From Tetrastigma voinierianum (taxonomy: Eukaryota; Streptophyta; Magnoliopsida; Vitales; Vitaceae): DNA of 64,000 nt. Below, piece after piece: positions 46,774 to 59,600 of this stretch; positions within the stretch are counted from its first letter, which is position 1, and each line of letters begins with the position of its first letter. A model generated the notes under the pieces. That model had not been told where the DNA came from. It ran no database searches and saw nothing but the letters and a program-made list of their open reading frames with translations. The DNA lies in the NCBI GenBank assembly GCA_016808115.1, contig JAEQBH010002183.1, forward strand, positions 124,001-188,000, read 5' to 3'. The translations under genes and the position numbers were made by a program.

Positions 46774-48865
46774 CTAACTTGCCTCGCCATTGACTGTAAC
46801 TGCTTCAGGATGATAATGGAGAATTTCCTTCCACATCATCTCCCTTATCATCTCTTCCCCTAGGTCCTCATCTATGTCCAGATCAATTGGGACCTGCGCT
46901 GGAGGGTTCTTACTGGGATCATAAAGTGAGGACATGAAAGGATGTTGGAGTGCTTCAGTCACACCAATCCTCTTTGAGGGGTCAAAAACTAGCATCTTCT
47001 GCAGCAGATCAATTGCCAAGGGATGGGCATTTGGGTAAAGGCGGGAAAAAGGCGTCCCTGGCGAGTACGTGAGAGACTTGATGTATTTCCTTGCTTTGGG
47101 ATTGTCAATGAATTCAATATCATCCTCCCTCTGGCTCCCAAGGATGTTGATGATCAGTTTCAGCTGGTTAAGACATTCAGTGCCAGGAAATATAGGTTTC
47201 CGGCCAAGAAGCTCTGCAAAGATGCATCCAACAGACCACACATCAATGGAGGTTCCATAGTTGTCACAGCACAGAAGGAGTTCTGGGGCCCTGTACCAGC
47301 GAGTAACCACATACTCGGTCATGAACTGACCCTTCCCAGTGCTAGTTCGAGCTAGCCCAAAATCACATATCTTTAGGTCACAGTTTGCATTGATAAGAAG
47401 GTTTCCAGGCTTCAAGTCTCGGTGGAGGATGTTAGCTGAGTGGAGATACTTTAGGCCTCGGAGCAACTACACTAGGACATTTGGGTTAGTTCCACAATAA
47501 AAAAAGATTAAAGCAAATTCAAGGTTGATAAATCTTTCAACATTTTTACTACAATAGTGTGTGCCAGCATATTCTAGAAACTAAAAACAAACAATGAATA
47601 GCTTGAAATGCCCATTTCACGAAGAGTGGTATGCAAGCAGATAGGGACAGGAGAACAATGAATAAAACAAAAGTAAGAAAAAAATGAAGGAAAAACAAAA
47701 AACGAGCAACATGGATGCATAGTAATAAGGCCTGCAGCAGATGTACAAATGTTAAGAATTCATAATTATTAAAGAATATAGAAAGGAATCATAGACACTT
47801 TGCAAGAAGAACCAACGGCTAAAAAACGAAAACACCTATAACAAAAGGAAAGGAATAGATAGCTGAATAGAAGATCTTCAGAATTGATTCACTCAAGACA
47901 CCTATAGCTGACTAGAAGATCTTAAAACTTGAAGAAGAATTTTAAGGAATAGATATAATCCAAAGGAAAGGAAGAAGAAGAAACCTATACAAGACACCTA
48001 TAACCCAAAGGAAAGGAATAGATAGCCGACTAAAAGATCTTCATCGTTGATTCACTCAAGACACCTATAACCATAACCAAAAGGAAAGGAATAACTGACT
48101 GGAAGATCTTAAAACTTGATTCAATCAGCAAACAAAGTTCACCTGCAAAACTTCATTTCCATTTTTTCCATATGAAAACCATTCACTAGCATTATCAAAA
48201 TGATTTGAATGACTAATCAGAATGCAACAATTGCATGTTAAAGAAGGGATCAATGACTATCCTCATTTCTTCCGAAATTATATCAAAATGACAACAGGGC
48301 TAGTTAGCCTTAAATTACATCTCACCTAACTATGTTAAATTGAAGAAGCTTTTTAAAATAGGGATTCAGTACTAAAACATAACCAACTTTTTAGCACCAG
48401 CCAAACTACTAAAATTACTTAACTTGAGTAAGAACATGATACCTGGAACAGAAAATATTGGCTGTGGTCATTACTAAGCGCTTGGGAGGACTTGATAATC
48501 TGGTGCAAATCCGTATCCATGAGTTCATAAACCAGATAGACATCCTTGAAACTTCTCTTATGTATGGGCATCATGACATCTTTTAAAGCAATAACATTTT
48601 CATGCCGAAGATGCCGAAGAAGCTTAATCTCACGCAGAGTTCTTAGTGCATCAACGCGGTTATCAAAGGCATTATGTATCTTCTTAATTGCAACTTTCTC
48701 ATTGGTTTCCTTGTTGACAGAGGAGCACACGATACCGTATGCTCCCCGACCAATTGGCTTGATGGGCACATATTTTGTATCAATCTCAAACAAAGTCTGC
48801 CACATTGAATAATAATGTTTCCCTTCGCATCTAGTCCCATTCGGAGGCTCAACTGGAGTTGCCAT
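46774..48865 (-). CDS. MPK7: Group-C mitogen-activated protein kinase (MPK7/MPK1/MPK2 type)
   Basis: Two exons on the minus strand, 48,865-48,443 and 47,466-46,774, separated by a 976-base phase-0 GT-AG intron (Q|GTATCA ... GTAG|TTGC), encode 371 residues, family length. The start at 48,865 (MATPVEPPNG) is preferred over the in-frame ATG 15 bases upstream because it aligns with Arabidopsis MPK7. Visible motifs: Gly loop IGRGAYGIV at 38-46, VAIKK with catalytic Lys61, HRDLKPGN at 156-163, DFG at 176-178, and the activation loop TEY at 191-193, followed by TRWYRAPE. The single coding intron is characteristic of group-C MAPKs. These are phosphorylated on TEY by MAPKKs such as MKK3 and act in the cytosol and nucleus in stress and hormone signalling. 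All key residues are present; the gene appears intact. MPK1/2/7/14 are close paralogues, so the symbol is by best resemblance. Confidence 0.95.
47830..48128. repeat. Irregular tandem repeat in the MAP kinase intron
   Basis: Four copies of a unit with ACACCTATAACCAAAAGG, GAAAGGAATAGATAGC, TGACTAGAAGATCTT and TTGATTCACTCAAG begin at about 47,830, 47,898, 47,994 and 48,061. Period is about 67-96 bases; copy two carries an extra A/G-rich stretch. It lies between branch-point-distal parts of the intron, so splice sites are untouched. Confidence 0.8.
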
Positions 48866-49690
48866 TTTCCTGAACATCATTATAAAGAGAAAAATTCATT
48901 GTCCTGAAAACACAGGAAATCAAATCTGAACACCTCAATCATTTGGGAAACCTTAAATAAGCATCTAATTGTCGTTGCCCTCGTCGTTTTAAGGTTTAAT
49001 TTAAACATTTCCAATACCATAAAAAAAATAAAAGCAAATAAATGGAAATTAAATTTATCAAACTACTACTTGAAAATCTTCGGACTTGGAATTGAATTTC
49101 ACATGATGAGCCCCAAGCCGTAAAGCAAACACATTCAAATTCCATGCCAATGGAATTCAAACCAAATCCAATTGCGCGCAACCAAATACAGTTATAAGAG
49201 AATCGGAAAATTTTTGAAAAGAAAAGTCAAAAAAGAAAAAAGCTACTGAACTTGGAAAAAGGGAACTATAAATCAGGAATATGTGATAATTGAAATAATT
49301 TGGGAGAAAGGAAAAACCTGCTCCTTTGATTCGATCTTTCCAACTCCTCTTTATTCAAAGCACCAGCTTTGACCGTCTCTATGCATTTTCCCGCGACATC
49401 GATCGCTTGAAACTGTTTATACCGTCAGGATACCTTAGTTCGACCAAATCCTTTTCAAACCCTCAACCAATTTCGTTCCCACATCAGACTTGATCCCAAT
49501 TCCCCTAAATTCTTCCCCAATCGCCCAAATAAAAAACAATTCTAACCCTCGTTCGGTTCTCCTTCCCCATTTTGCCCCCCAGCACCAGATATTTTCTCCT
49601 TGGTTTCTACTCAAAATTTCCAGAATTCTCCCTCCACCCCTATGCGATTCAGATCTCAATTAGATCTGTGGTAACAGTGAAGGTTTGTTA
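48866..49690 (-). other. 5' leader of the MAP kinase gene with a predicted intron
   Basis: Read on the minus strand, GATGTTCAG|GAAAATGG just before the ATG is a good acceptor, and GGAGCAG|GTTTTTCC at about 49,312-49,318 a good donor, giving a leader intron of about 450 bases. The upstream exon (about 49,319-49,690) is CT-rich on the coding strand. Inferred from splice signals only. Confidence 0.55.
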
Positions 49691-49864
49691 TTTTGTCGCG
49701 ATCGAGCTGCGGCCTGCGAGAGAGAGCAGTGATCGAGGACTGTAGACGGGGGAGATTATTATTAGAAGGAAAAAAAAAATGAGAATAATTTTTTGGATTT
49801 CATGCACCAGAACCCGGGTTTGGCTCTCGTGACGACAAGTACGGATATTTTTATCAATTAAATG

Positions 49865-49951
49865 GTGGGTCCCACTAGTGGTCCCCACTCCCCCCCGCGA
49901 TATTTAGGTCGTTGGCTACGAAACGACGTCGTTGCAGTTCGACGTCGACGT
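49865..49951 (-). promoter_or_regulatory. TCP-like and ACGT elements upstream of the MAP kinase gene
   Basis: GTGGGTCCCAC (49,865-49,875) is a palindrome containing the TCP-binding core GGNCCCAC, and GTGGTCCCCAC follows 4 bases later. Three ACGT cores lie at 49,926-49,929, 49,942-49,945 and 49,948-49,951, two of them as GACGTC, the kind of site bZIP factors bind. They sit about 200 bases above the presumed transcription start. Binding is inferred. Confidence 0.5.
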
Positions 49952-51554
49952 GGACTTTTGTCGGTCATTCGGTGGTAACGGAAAGCGCAGATATTTAGCT
50001 GAGGTGCGAAGCAGGGGATTGGGTGATGAATCATGAATGGGACGAAAATGGGGATTTATTCCAATAAATAATAATTAAGAGGTTTGATATTAATCTCCAA
50101 ACGTATTCAAATTAATTATTGAATATTAATAAAAGGTATTAAAGTATGTACAGTACGTTGTTGTTCTGTGATCCAGTCATTTTCACAATGTAATTACTAA
50201 TAAGCAGGAAAATAACGTGCATTAATATTATCAAAACTCGAAAATTTTTATTATTGAATATTATTGTAATGCTAGTACATTTATTACAAAATATTATGAG
50301 GAAATGTTGCACATGTTTTTAAGAGCACTAATTATTATTATTATCAAATTTAATGATTTATGAGACATCGCGGATGTCGTTGAAAGAACATTAGAGGTTC
50401 TTTGTATTGGGATCGTGTTGTAATATTCTACATAGATCATTCATAATCCCAATACTTTGATTTTTATTTTGCAGAACAGTTTTTGTGTTTTTCATATTTT
50501 CAAAACATTAAAATTTTGTATGATTAAAAGGGTCTTCGTTTTTTGTGTTATCCTTGCTTCCAAAACATTATTTAAAAAAAAAAACATATTTTTCATGTTT
50601 ATAAAATTTGTCTAAATCAGTTTTTAAACAACATGAACCAAACAATGACTTAATCCTCACATGTATATTTTATGACATCAAAACTAAATACATTATGTTT
50701 CCTGTGTAATTTTGAAATTTCATCATATAATTTACTTTTAAAAAAAAAAATTTCTTTATTCCGATTATATTGTTTAACAATTCATAATATTTTACTTAAT
50801 TTTTGGGATATTTTCTTTGAAACCAAAAGAAAACAAATTTTTTTGATTTTTTTTGTATTTTTAGGAATGGAATATAGTTTAAGAAAATGAAACTAGCTTA
50901 AGAAGATATTCCCTTTTTATATTAATTTAATGTTTTTTTATAATTATTAATTTTTTTTTTTATACCAATTGCTTAAAAGCTTATTTATGGTGGTTCTTGG
51001 TCTTGGATGAGCTAAAGCATTTTTTGGACAAATAATGTGTGATTTTTTTTAAAAAATTGTTATAAATACTATGGTGAATGACTGCCACATTATTTGTGAA
51101 ATTGAAGTTCATTGAGAGATGAGTAATGACAATCTTTGAATGAAGCCAATAAAAGGCTGCCCTTCATAAATGAGAGCCATCCTTGAGCAACAAGAAAGTA
51201 TACTTCTTTTAATTTTTTCCTCCCATTCTTTTTTTTTTATTTATTTATGAAAAAGCTGGTTTTCCTCTCATTCTTTAAATCCTCTAGATTCTCTTCTTTG
51301 ATTTCATCCTCCCCGGTGCTTATCATTAAAGTCTCTCTAACTTTTATTTGTTTTCATTTATCACCATTTAATACATATTTTTAATATGACCTATAAGGAC
51401 TGACGGATAGTTATGGATTGGATGAAGCATAAAGAAGATGAGAACAAAATACTATAACGTTGCAATTCAAAATGAATAGATATCAAAATATATTATTGAC
51501 ATTGAAAATAATTTTTTGGGCCAAAATGGTATTTAAATAATTTTTTTGTCCAAA
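49952..51554. other. Intergenic AT-rich DNA, no gene seen
   Basis: No supported gene. About 50,480-50,660 has CAGAACAGTTTTTGTG on the left and TCAGTTTTTAAACAAC with GAACCAAACAATGAC on the right, another possible member of the MITE style seen at 28,674. Confidence 0.4.
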
Positions 51555-52463
51555 TGATAGTGGAATGGGCCGAATAAATATATCAAGCCCAAACCGTGCG
51601 AGCACAACCCGATTCGATATAGCCCAACTCAAGAAGATGTCAACCTGGCATTATTTCAAAGCCTAATGGGCTTATTTCTCCGGCCCATTTAAAATTTAAT
51701 TTGAAGGAAATAACATACGACTATACAAAGTAAATATTTGAGGAAAGCATACAATAAGAATAGATATGTGAGACGTTAAAGATTCCGTGCTTTTGCGTAG
51801 TGGAAAAAGTCAAGGCACGCAGAATAAGTGAGATCAAAGGACCATGGGATGTGAGAAAGTTATAAAAAGAGTATTCCCCAAACAAATAGTGGGCTAGTGT
51901 GGTTTAATGGAAAGGGAATAAAGAAGCCCAGGAATTGAGTTAACTAATACGCTTAAGAGTTGGGAAGGTAGTTGAGGAAGAATGTGAAGAGTGGAATGTG
52001 GGTAGTTACTTGAACCTCTATAAAAGGGAATCAAAGCATCAAAGCAAAGAACCAACGATGAAACACTCAAAACCGAGTAAGAGTATTTCAACATTTCTAC
52101 AAGTTTAGCCGCCTAGACATTCTTACCATTGATATGCTTTTTCTTTCCCAACATTTTGTTACTTCCAAAAGTTTTCGCTTCAACATATGATTTTAGTCCA
52201 ATTCCTATAAATGAATCTCGCTTATTTTCAAGTTTGGGCCTTTATTAAGTTTCTAAATTTTTCAATTCAAATTAATGTAATCTAATTTTTCAAGGTATTT
52301 TTCCTCTTAGAATATAGGGAACTAGGGGATCCATTTTTCGCTTGAGCAAGGCTTCGCATTTCGACACTCTGCCATTGAAATACTATAATTTCCTCAAGAC
52401 ACCCGCATCTCACCACCCTCGTGCTTTTGTATGTTCTGGTGAATTCTACTAGAAAATCTACCA
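51555..52463 (+). mobile_element. Probable 5' LTR of gypsy element C
   Basis: Contains CTCTATAAAAGGGAA (TATA at about 52,017-52,026) and lies just before TTTTGGTACGCCTTGTGGGA at about 52,470-52,490, the post-LTR primer-site phrase seen in Tat-type elements. The matching 3' LTR is outside the window, so both ends are estimates. Confidence 0.5.
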
Positions 52464-55400
52464 AAAATATTTTGGTACGCCTTGTGGGACTCGATTTTTG
52501 CTGAAGAATGCCTCCGTAATTGAGGAGTAAGACAACTGTAGAGTCTTCGAACTCAGGATCTGATGTTGCAGAAGCAGCACATGAAGGAAAAGTTTTAGCC
52601 TTGGTGGAATGGATAGAAAACCTGATGAATTCTCCAGTACGATAATAAAGGAATCCATCCAACAGCCCCATTAAACAAGTAGAAAGAAGGGGTGCAAGTA
52701 ATGTGGATGTCCTTATTCTTTTCTCTTATAATTCTAACGAATTAGGCTCTCATGCAAGAAATAAAGAGCCAACGAGTGATCATGATTGCCTTTGTACTGA
52801 AGAAACGGTTAAAGAATCTCAATCCATCTCTTATAACCTTAGAGAAAAGATGCAACAAAGGTAGGGAAGCTGCTTTAAGCTTGAAAGACAATTTTCTAAT
52901 GAACTCGGGGGGTGGGGGGGGCATCTTGAGAATCTACGAGAACCTGGTGAATTTCACTGTTCACCTATGTAGGCAAAGGTTAGATACCTTCCTCCCCATT
53001 TGAGAGAGGGTGGTACTCTGGAGAATGTAACAAGGGAAAGACCTAATGCAACAAAAGCCATAGCCCCTCAGAGGATTTTTGCTCAGACGAGCACTTACAT
53101 AACGTGGAGCATATGAAGGGGGTTTTTCTTTCAATCGAGGCTTGGGAGGCATCATGCAGCTACCTACAGGAGTGAATGGAAACAAGGGACAACAAGTTCA
53201 ACAAGTTCATCAACAGCCTTTTAGGCAACCGGCCCTAGTACCAGATTTATGAGCAATAAGAAAGGTAGTACAAGAGTTATATGAGCCAAGCCTCAGGTAA
53301 ATTAGATGCCCAAAATTCTGCAAACCTTATCCATAAATGACAAACAAGGAGAACCCTTACCCAAGGGGATACATGATCCCTAATTTCTCCTTGTTATCTA
53401 GAGAAGATGGTCAATCTACCTCGAGCATGCTGCTGGGATTCATCAGGCAATGGGAGTCGGCGAGCACGAGAATTTCTATCATTTCAAGCTTAGATCAAGC
53501 TTCAACTTTTTAAAGGCAACATTCAATGCCTTGGTATACAACATTGACAAGGAACTCCATTCGAAGTTGGCAGGAGATGGAAAGACAGTTCCACACTCAG
53601 TTCTTCAAAGCTGAGCCCAAAGTGTGCATTGCATAACTATCCAAATAAATGGGTAGATCGTTGATTTGTTTATCTCCCGGTTCAAGAAGATGAGAAACAG
53701 ATGCAATATCCATCTTCTAGAGACAGAGTACGTGAAAATTGCCCAAAGAGGTTTGGACATTGAGTTGAAGAAAAAATTCTAAGGTATAGAATTTAGAGAT
53801 TTTTATGAACTTGCAGCTAAGGTGATAAAATATGACGAGCTGCTTAAGGAAGAAAGTTATCGGAGGAAGAAGTCTATGGGAACCTATTGCCAAGAGATGA
53901 ACCAAGAGGTGGTAGTGGCAGATCTATATACTACAAGGACATTCACCTATCCACCTGATTTGTGGAAGAAGGCATAAATTGTTGGTATATAGGTCTAGTA
54001 TACTTTTGAGGTAGCAAAGACAAAGGAAATATTTGATTTCCTAGTGAAATAAAAATTCATTACCTTCCCTAAAGACCACTGAATCCCCATCAAGGATGAA
54101 CTAAGGGGAAAGACTTACTATAAGTACCACAATTCATGGAATCACTCTACTAATGCATGTTGGGGTTTTAGAAATGTCATACAAGACATGGTCAACAAAG
54201 GGATACTCAAGTTCTTTGATAAAAAAGAGGTTATGGCAATCGATGAAGATCCTTTTCCACCAGTGGCCTCAATTAACACTGCTAGCTTCGACCCAAGAGC
54301 ATTGATAGAATCCAAGAAGGCGGGAAACTCTCTCCAAGAAAGGTATGAATCTCTAAATATTATATGGTTCGTGTTGATAAGTTGAAATAGGAATGCTTTG
54401 TAGTTCGTATAGATCCTTCATCAAGGAGAAATTTAGTGAAGGGGATATAGTAGGGAACAAAGCAACATAACCGATTCTCCAAGGAAATGAGACTTTCCGC
54501 AAAAGGCAAGATGAACTCCCCAAGAGATGGGTTCGTTCTTCCCAAAGAAAATGTTGCAGAAAGGCCCACCACTCCATGGGATAGGTTCACTGCTCCGAGG
54601 GAGAATAATGGAGGCATGTTCAGAGAATGTTCCTCAAGAAACAGATCCTTTTCCCCAAGGGGTAAGTTTAATCCTCCAAATGACAAAGCTATAGGGAAAG
54701 TTACTGTTCCAAGGAATAAGGTAAACAACCTATTTTTCCAAGAGAGAGAGATGAGGGCAGATTTCCAAGAGGTGGATCTAGGCAGATTTCCAAGAGAGAA
54801 GATTGTAGATAACTTCACTTTCCAAGGAGAAGGCAGGGGAAGGACATGTTCCTCCAGTCATGGCTGTTTTGTTAGGAGGTGGACCCAGTTCTCCAAGGTA
54901 CATAATGATGTCTCCTAGGGACAAATTCACTTCTCCAAAAGATATGGTGGGAAACAAACCTGTTTATTTTAAGGGAGAGAGTTGTAAAGATGGAAGGGCA
55001 AGTGAGGTGTATCATTCCTCCTAAGGTTTCTCCTGGTCAAAGGTGGCATGTGGTACAACACAAAAAATTTCCCCAAAGGCTTTCCAGAACTTAGAAAATG
55101 AGGATGTAGAGGCAAAGAGCAGTTGATAGAGGGCAACTCATTGATGTACCTGATAAAACACTCTTGGAAGAGGGCATGGAATTAGAGAAAAAGAAGGAAG
55201 GAATGGTTCCTAACTTGGAAAAAACAAAGTTTGAGAGGAAAGCTACTGAGGATATTGAGTCAATGGGCAATGTAGATGAAGTAATGGACTAGGAGGCCTT
55301 ATTAATAAGTGAAATCCCTATTTCTTTAAATTGTTCCATAGTTTCTTTAACAATGTCAACTATCTTTAAGTCAAAAAATGTAGAGGAAGACCTAGTGGAG

Positions 55401-56670
55401 GTAGAAGGGAAACACCCTGCGACAAAGGAAGATGTGGGCCACGGTGGGGTCACCATAGAATCCTTTGAAGAATGCAGACCCCAAAAGGTGATACTTGAGA
55501 AACCCTCAGTGGAAATGACGAGGCACATAAAGCCTTTGTACGTAAGAGCCCATCTCAATGGCAAACCGGTATCCTAGGTACTAATAGATAATGGATCAAC
55601 GGTAAATGTAATGCTATTGAGGATGTTGAGAGCTTTGGGAATGAGCATTAGTGATCTGGTAGAAATAGAGGTTGTTGTGTCTGCCTTTACTAGAGAAGTA
55701 TCCAAGACCCTAGGGATACACTACCTATAGATATCACCATTGGTTGCAAAACTTCATTATCTGCCTTCTTTATGATAGACTCCATTGCAAATTATAACAT
55801 TTTGCTAGGGAGGGACTGAATTCATGCCAACTAGTATGTGTCGTCTTCTCTTCACCAGTTCTTACTATTTTGGAAGGGTAATGAAGTGGAGGTGGTGTAG
55901 GCTGATAAGTAGCCCTTCATGACGGCTACAGGCTCTATGGAAGCTAAGTATTATGATAAGGAATTTAGTCTGATCAAGTTCACTAGCAGAAGGAAAGATG
56001 GGGTCCCAAGGAAAGCATATATGGACTCAAAACGTTATGTGGAAATCCAAAAGGAGGCAGCCAAACTCCTAAAGGTGACTACAATCGTGCCTTACAGGCT
56101 GAAGAGTGGTCCATTTATCAAGGAGATCGATGATGACTGATTACTCTTAAAAGGAAAAGGCAGTACCTACAACTGCCATATTCAAAATGGAAATGCAGCA
56201 GATTATGGAATGGATTGAAGAGGAGCATCTCTAGGACACCTGTGGGATGAGATGATTTTTGAAGGGGATGTATATGAAGAAGATGAAGAAATACAGATGG
56301 AGGATTTGGAGCAAGCCCCTCCTAAGTTCGAAGACACACAACCTCAACTACATGACCCCATGGAGGAAGTGAACCTCGACATTGTGGAGGAGCCGGGATT
56401 ACTTATATTAGTTCCTTGCAGCCTTCCAACAAGGAAGGGGTTATTGCAATACTACAGGAGTTCAAAGATTGCTTTGCTTGGAATTATGACGAGATGCTAA
56501 GTTTAAACAGAAGCTTGGTGGAACACCACTTGCTTATCAAGTCGGAGTTCCACTCCTTTTAGCAACCACCTAAATGAATGTCCAAGGAGATAGAGCTGAA
56601 GGTGAAAGAGGAGATTGAGAAGCTTTTGAAGGCCAAATTCATCAAATCTACAAGGTATGTGTAGTGGTTG

Positions 56671-59600
56671 CACTACTACAAAAAATCAAATTTATGACGC
56701 TTCTAGAAAAACATCATTGATAGAAATGTGTAGATAGATACAATGTCATTTCTAAACCATGACGTTGAAAGGGAGCATCATAGTCCCTTAATTATATATA
56801 TTTAAGCCCTTTTTCCACAATTGAATAAAAAAAAAAACCCCTAGCCTCAACCCGATACCCTTGCAGAAATTCCCTTCAAAACCCTTGTTTTTTTTTTAAT
56901 CCCATAGAAAAAATTCAAACTGAGCTAGTTCTTCGCAAATTTCGATCATTTGCCCTTTAAAAGCTAAGATTACTATCGAGGGTCCTCAATGAGGAGAGTT
57001 CAGAGACAGAAATAACAACCATCATTGTGGTTTGCGTTGTTCTTCTTCTATAAGTTTTTGTATTTATGCAAGATCGATTTTTTTTTTTAGATGTGAAGTT
57101 TTGAGTTGCATAAAGTAGAGGTGGGGAGTTGAGGCATGTTGACCGAAAACGGAGGGTTTATAAAGAAATTCTTCTTCCTCATATACTTGATGCTTCCTCA
57201 CATGGCTCAGTCTAGGGTTTATGCTTTCTCCACTACTTCCAACCTCAAGCTAGTGGCAAGCACAAGACCACCACAATAGCTTCCTTGCTTCCTTTGTGAT
57301 GAAGCTCTAGGCTGCTTCATGATTTGTCGCACTAAAAATTTTTAGGATGCCCAAATCATTGGAAGCCAAGACCAACAGGTTTGGATCGTAAAACCCATAA
57401 AGAGAAATGCAATTCTTTTTCCTTATTTTAATTAGGTTTTTCAATATTTTTGGAATTAGGGAAGTAAGGAATTGGAGGTTTCCATTGTTTGTTTCCGTTT
57501 CCTTTTTTTATTTTTTATTTTTAAACACTGTCTCCATTGTTGAGGATAAGTTTTTGGTTTATTATATTCCATGTAAAGCTTGGTCCTGTTTTTTAATCGT
57601 TTTGGGCTTGCAGATGTTAATGGCCTTGATGTTATGCTTGACATTTGGAGCATAGAGAAAAATACATCTAAAACCAAGAAAATTAGGAGAGTTGGTAATC
57701 CTTTGGGTTTTAATTAACATTTCTGTAAGTTCATCCTTGATACACATCCTTGATTGGGCTTGTAAGATGAAATTATGCATGTGTTTCTTTCTTTTTATTT
57801 TTTTATTTTTTATGATTTTTTTTTAATTTTAAAAATTGAAATATAAAAAGAGAAAAACCCAAGTCACTATTCATGAGGAAAAATGAAAGTAAACAACTAT
57901 AAGTAAAAATATTAGATGTTAGTGATTAAAAGTTAATTGTAATATAGCTTAAAAAGCGAAATATTTTTTCAAAAAATGAAATCAATACAAAATTATTCTA
58001 TTATTATAAATAAAAATATTTCTAAATTGCATTCTCATTTTTGAATTCGGACATAACAAAAAACTAAACCTAAGCCAATATGTATATAGTGTGAATCCAC
58101 ATGAAGTGAGGTTGAATTTTATACGTTTGGACATTTATACTCAATTGTTGTTATTATTCATTTTTAGCTTTAATTATAGTATAATGACTTGAAATACGGA
58201 ACAACAGCCTATATTAAGTTTTAGACGTTTGATATTTGTGTCTGCCAAATATCATGTCAATGAGAAACAGAACCAAGATTAAGCTAAATGTGCTTATAAA
58301 ATGAAACAAAACTGATTGAAGGTACAGTTGGCAGCCGGTCCTTAGGTTCTAGCGACACAGATTTCTGCCCAGGTGAAAGTTGCTAAGCTGATGGATTGAG
58401 GAAAATAAAATAAAATTGTCTTGGGAAGTGGCTATAGATATTTCTTAGGAAAGTGATGCTTTATGACATAATGATCATTATGGTGTGAAGTCAAATGGCT
58501 GAGATGTCAACCATAATAAGGTGTTTGCACCTTTGTGCTTGGAAAGCTATTGCCCAAGTGCTTCCCTAGAGGAGATCTCCTATGGGCATCCTTTTTTTGA
58601 AATTTGATGGTTGCTCTATGTGAAGATTAGGGGTTTATTAAGATATCACGGTGATATCTTGCTGACAATCTACTTTAAAACTATTAGACTGGTTTTATTT
58701 ATTAGATTGATTTATCCGTGAAGAGATTTTTTCCTTTTGGGAAACCCTATTGGCAAAATCTTTATGATGTTAAATTTATGGTGGAGGATGATTTCGCTAT
58801 TGTTATCTCTTGGATATCAATACAATATACACCCTCGTAAATGATATTGATATGAGAATTTGGATTTCTTTCTATTGTGTCCCTTGTTCAGCTAACTATA
58901 TGAAACATCTCTAGCTAAATAGGTTTGCGTTAACGATTACTATCATCTGAAGGGGATGGTATTTGTAACTAGTAGAGGAACAATTCAACTTTCGATCATC
59001 CAATGGGTAATCTCACCATTCCATGTGAAGTTGCCTTCATTATCTCACATTTTGACTGAATGTTATGTGAGTGATGTAAAAGTAAGATCATTAGCCTCTG
59101 CAATTTTGTTATGAGCTTTTTTTGAGTTTTTTTTTTCCTCTGTATATTTTCCTAGTGGAATATGAGAGTTGCATAAGGCCATCTATAAATTTTCTTTTTC
59201 CTTGTAAGTGGAAAGAGCAAAGCAATCCTCTGCTCACTTTTCAACTCTGTAATTCATCCACAGGGTCTCCATTCTCTTTTTATATTCTTCCTTGAACTCA
59301 TTCTGGTTTTTCAATGGCACTAACTTAAAAGAGATTGGCTTGCTTGAACAAAGTGGAAATCTATAGAACTATGACTAGTATTTTTTGAAATACTCTTCTG
59401 AAAATAAAGAAATAAGAGTTTGATTGTACTAACTTGCAGGAGTAGGACATTCTGTACACCATAGCTTCTTGCTAATCTTATTGGTTCATATTGTGTCTGA
59501 TTTTGTTGCAGAGGACCTGGATAGAAGTTGTTGGTTTTACTCATTATCAAGATTAATCCTAACCTACTAGTGACTCCCAAAGGGAGTCTAAAAAAAATCT

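Noticed and set aside
47023..47355. 110-codon plus-strand frame opposite the MAP kinase
   Set aside because: It is the antisense shadow of a strongly conserved kinase exon and resembles nothing.
48546..48812. 88-codon plus-strand frame in the first kinase exon
   Set aside because: Antisense of conserved coding DNA; no own start context or family resemblance.
52282..52671. 129-codon minus-strand frame
   Set aside because: Lies over the LTR-gag junction of element C in the opposite direction; no motif.
54360..54918. 150-codon frames on both strands with repeated proline, serine and arginine
   Set aside because: They fall in the gag-PR linker of element C, whose repeated CCAAGAGA/TTCTCCAAG-like DNA opens frames on both strands; no independent gene is supported.
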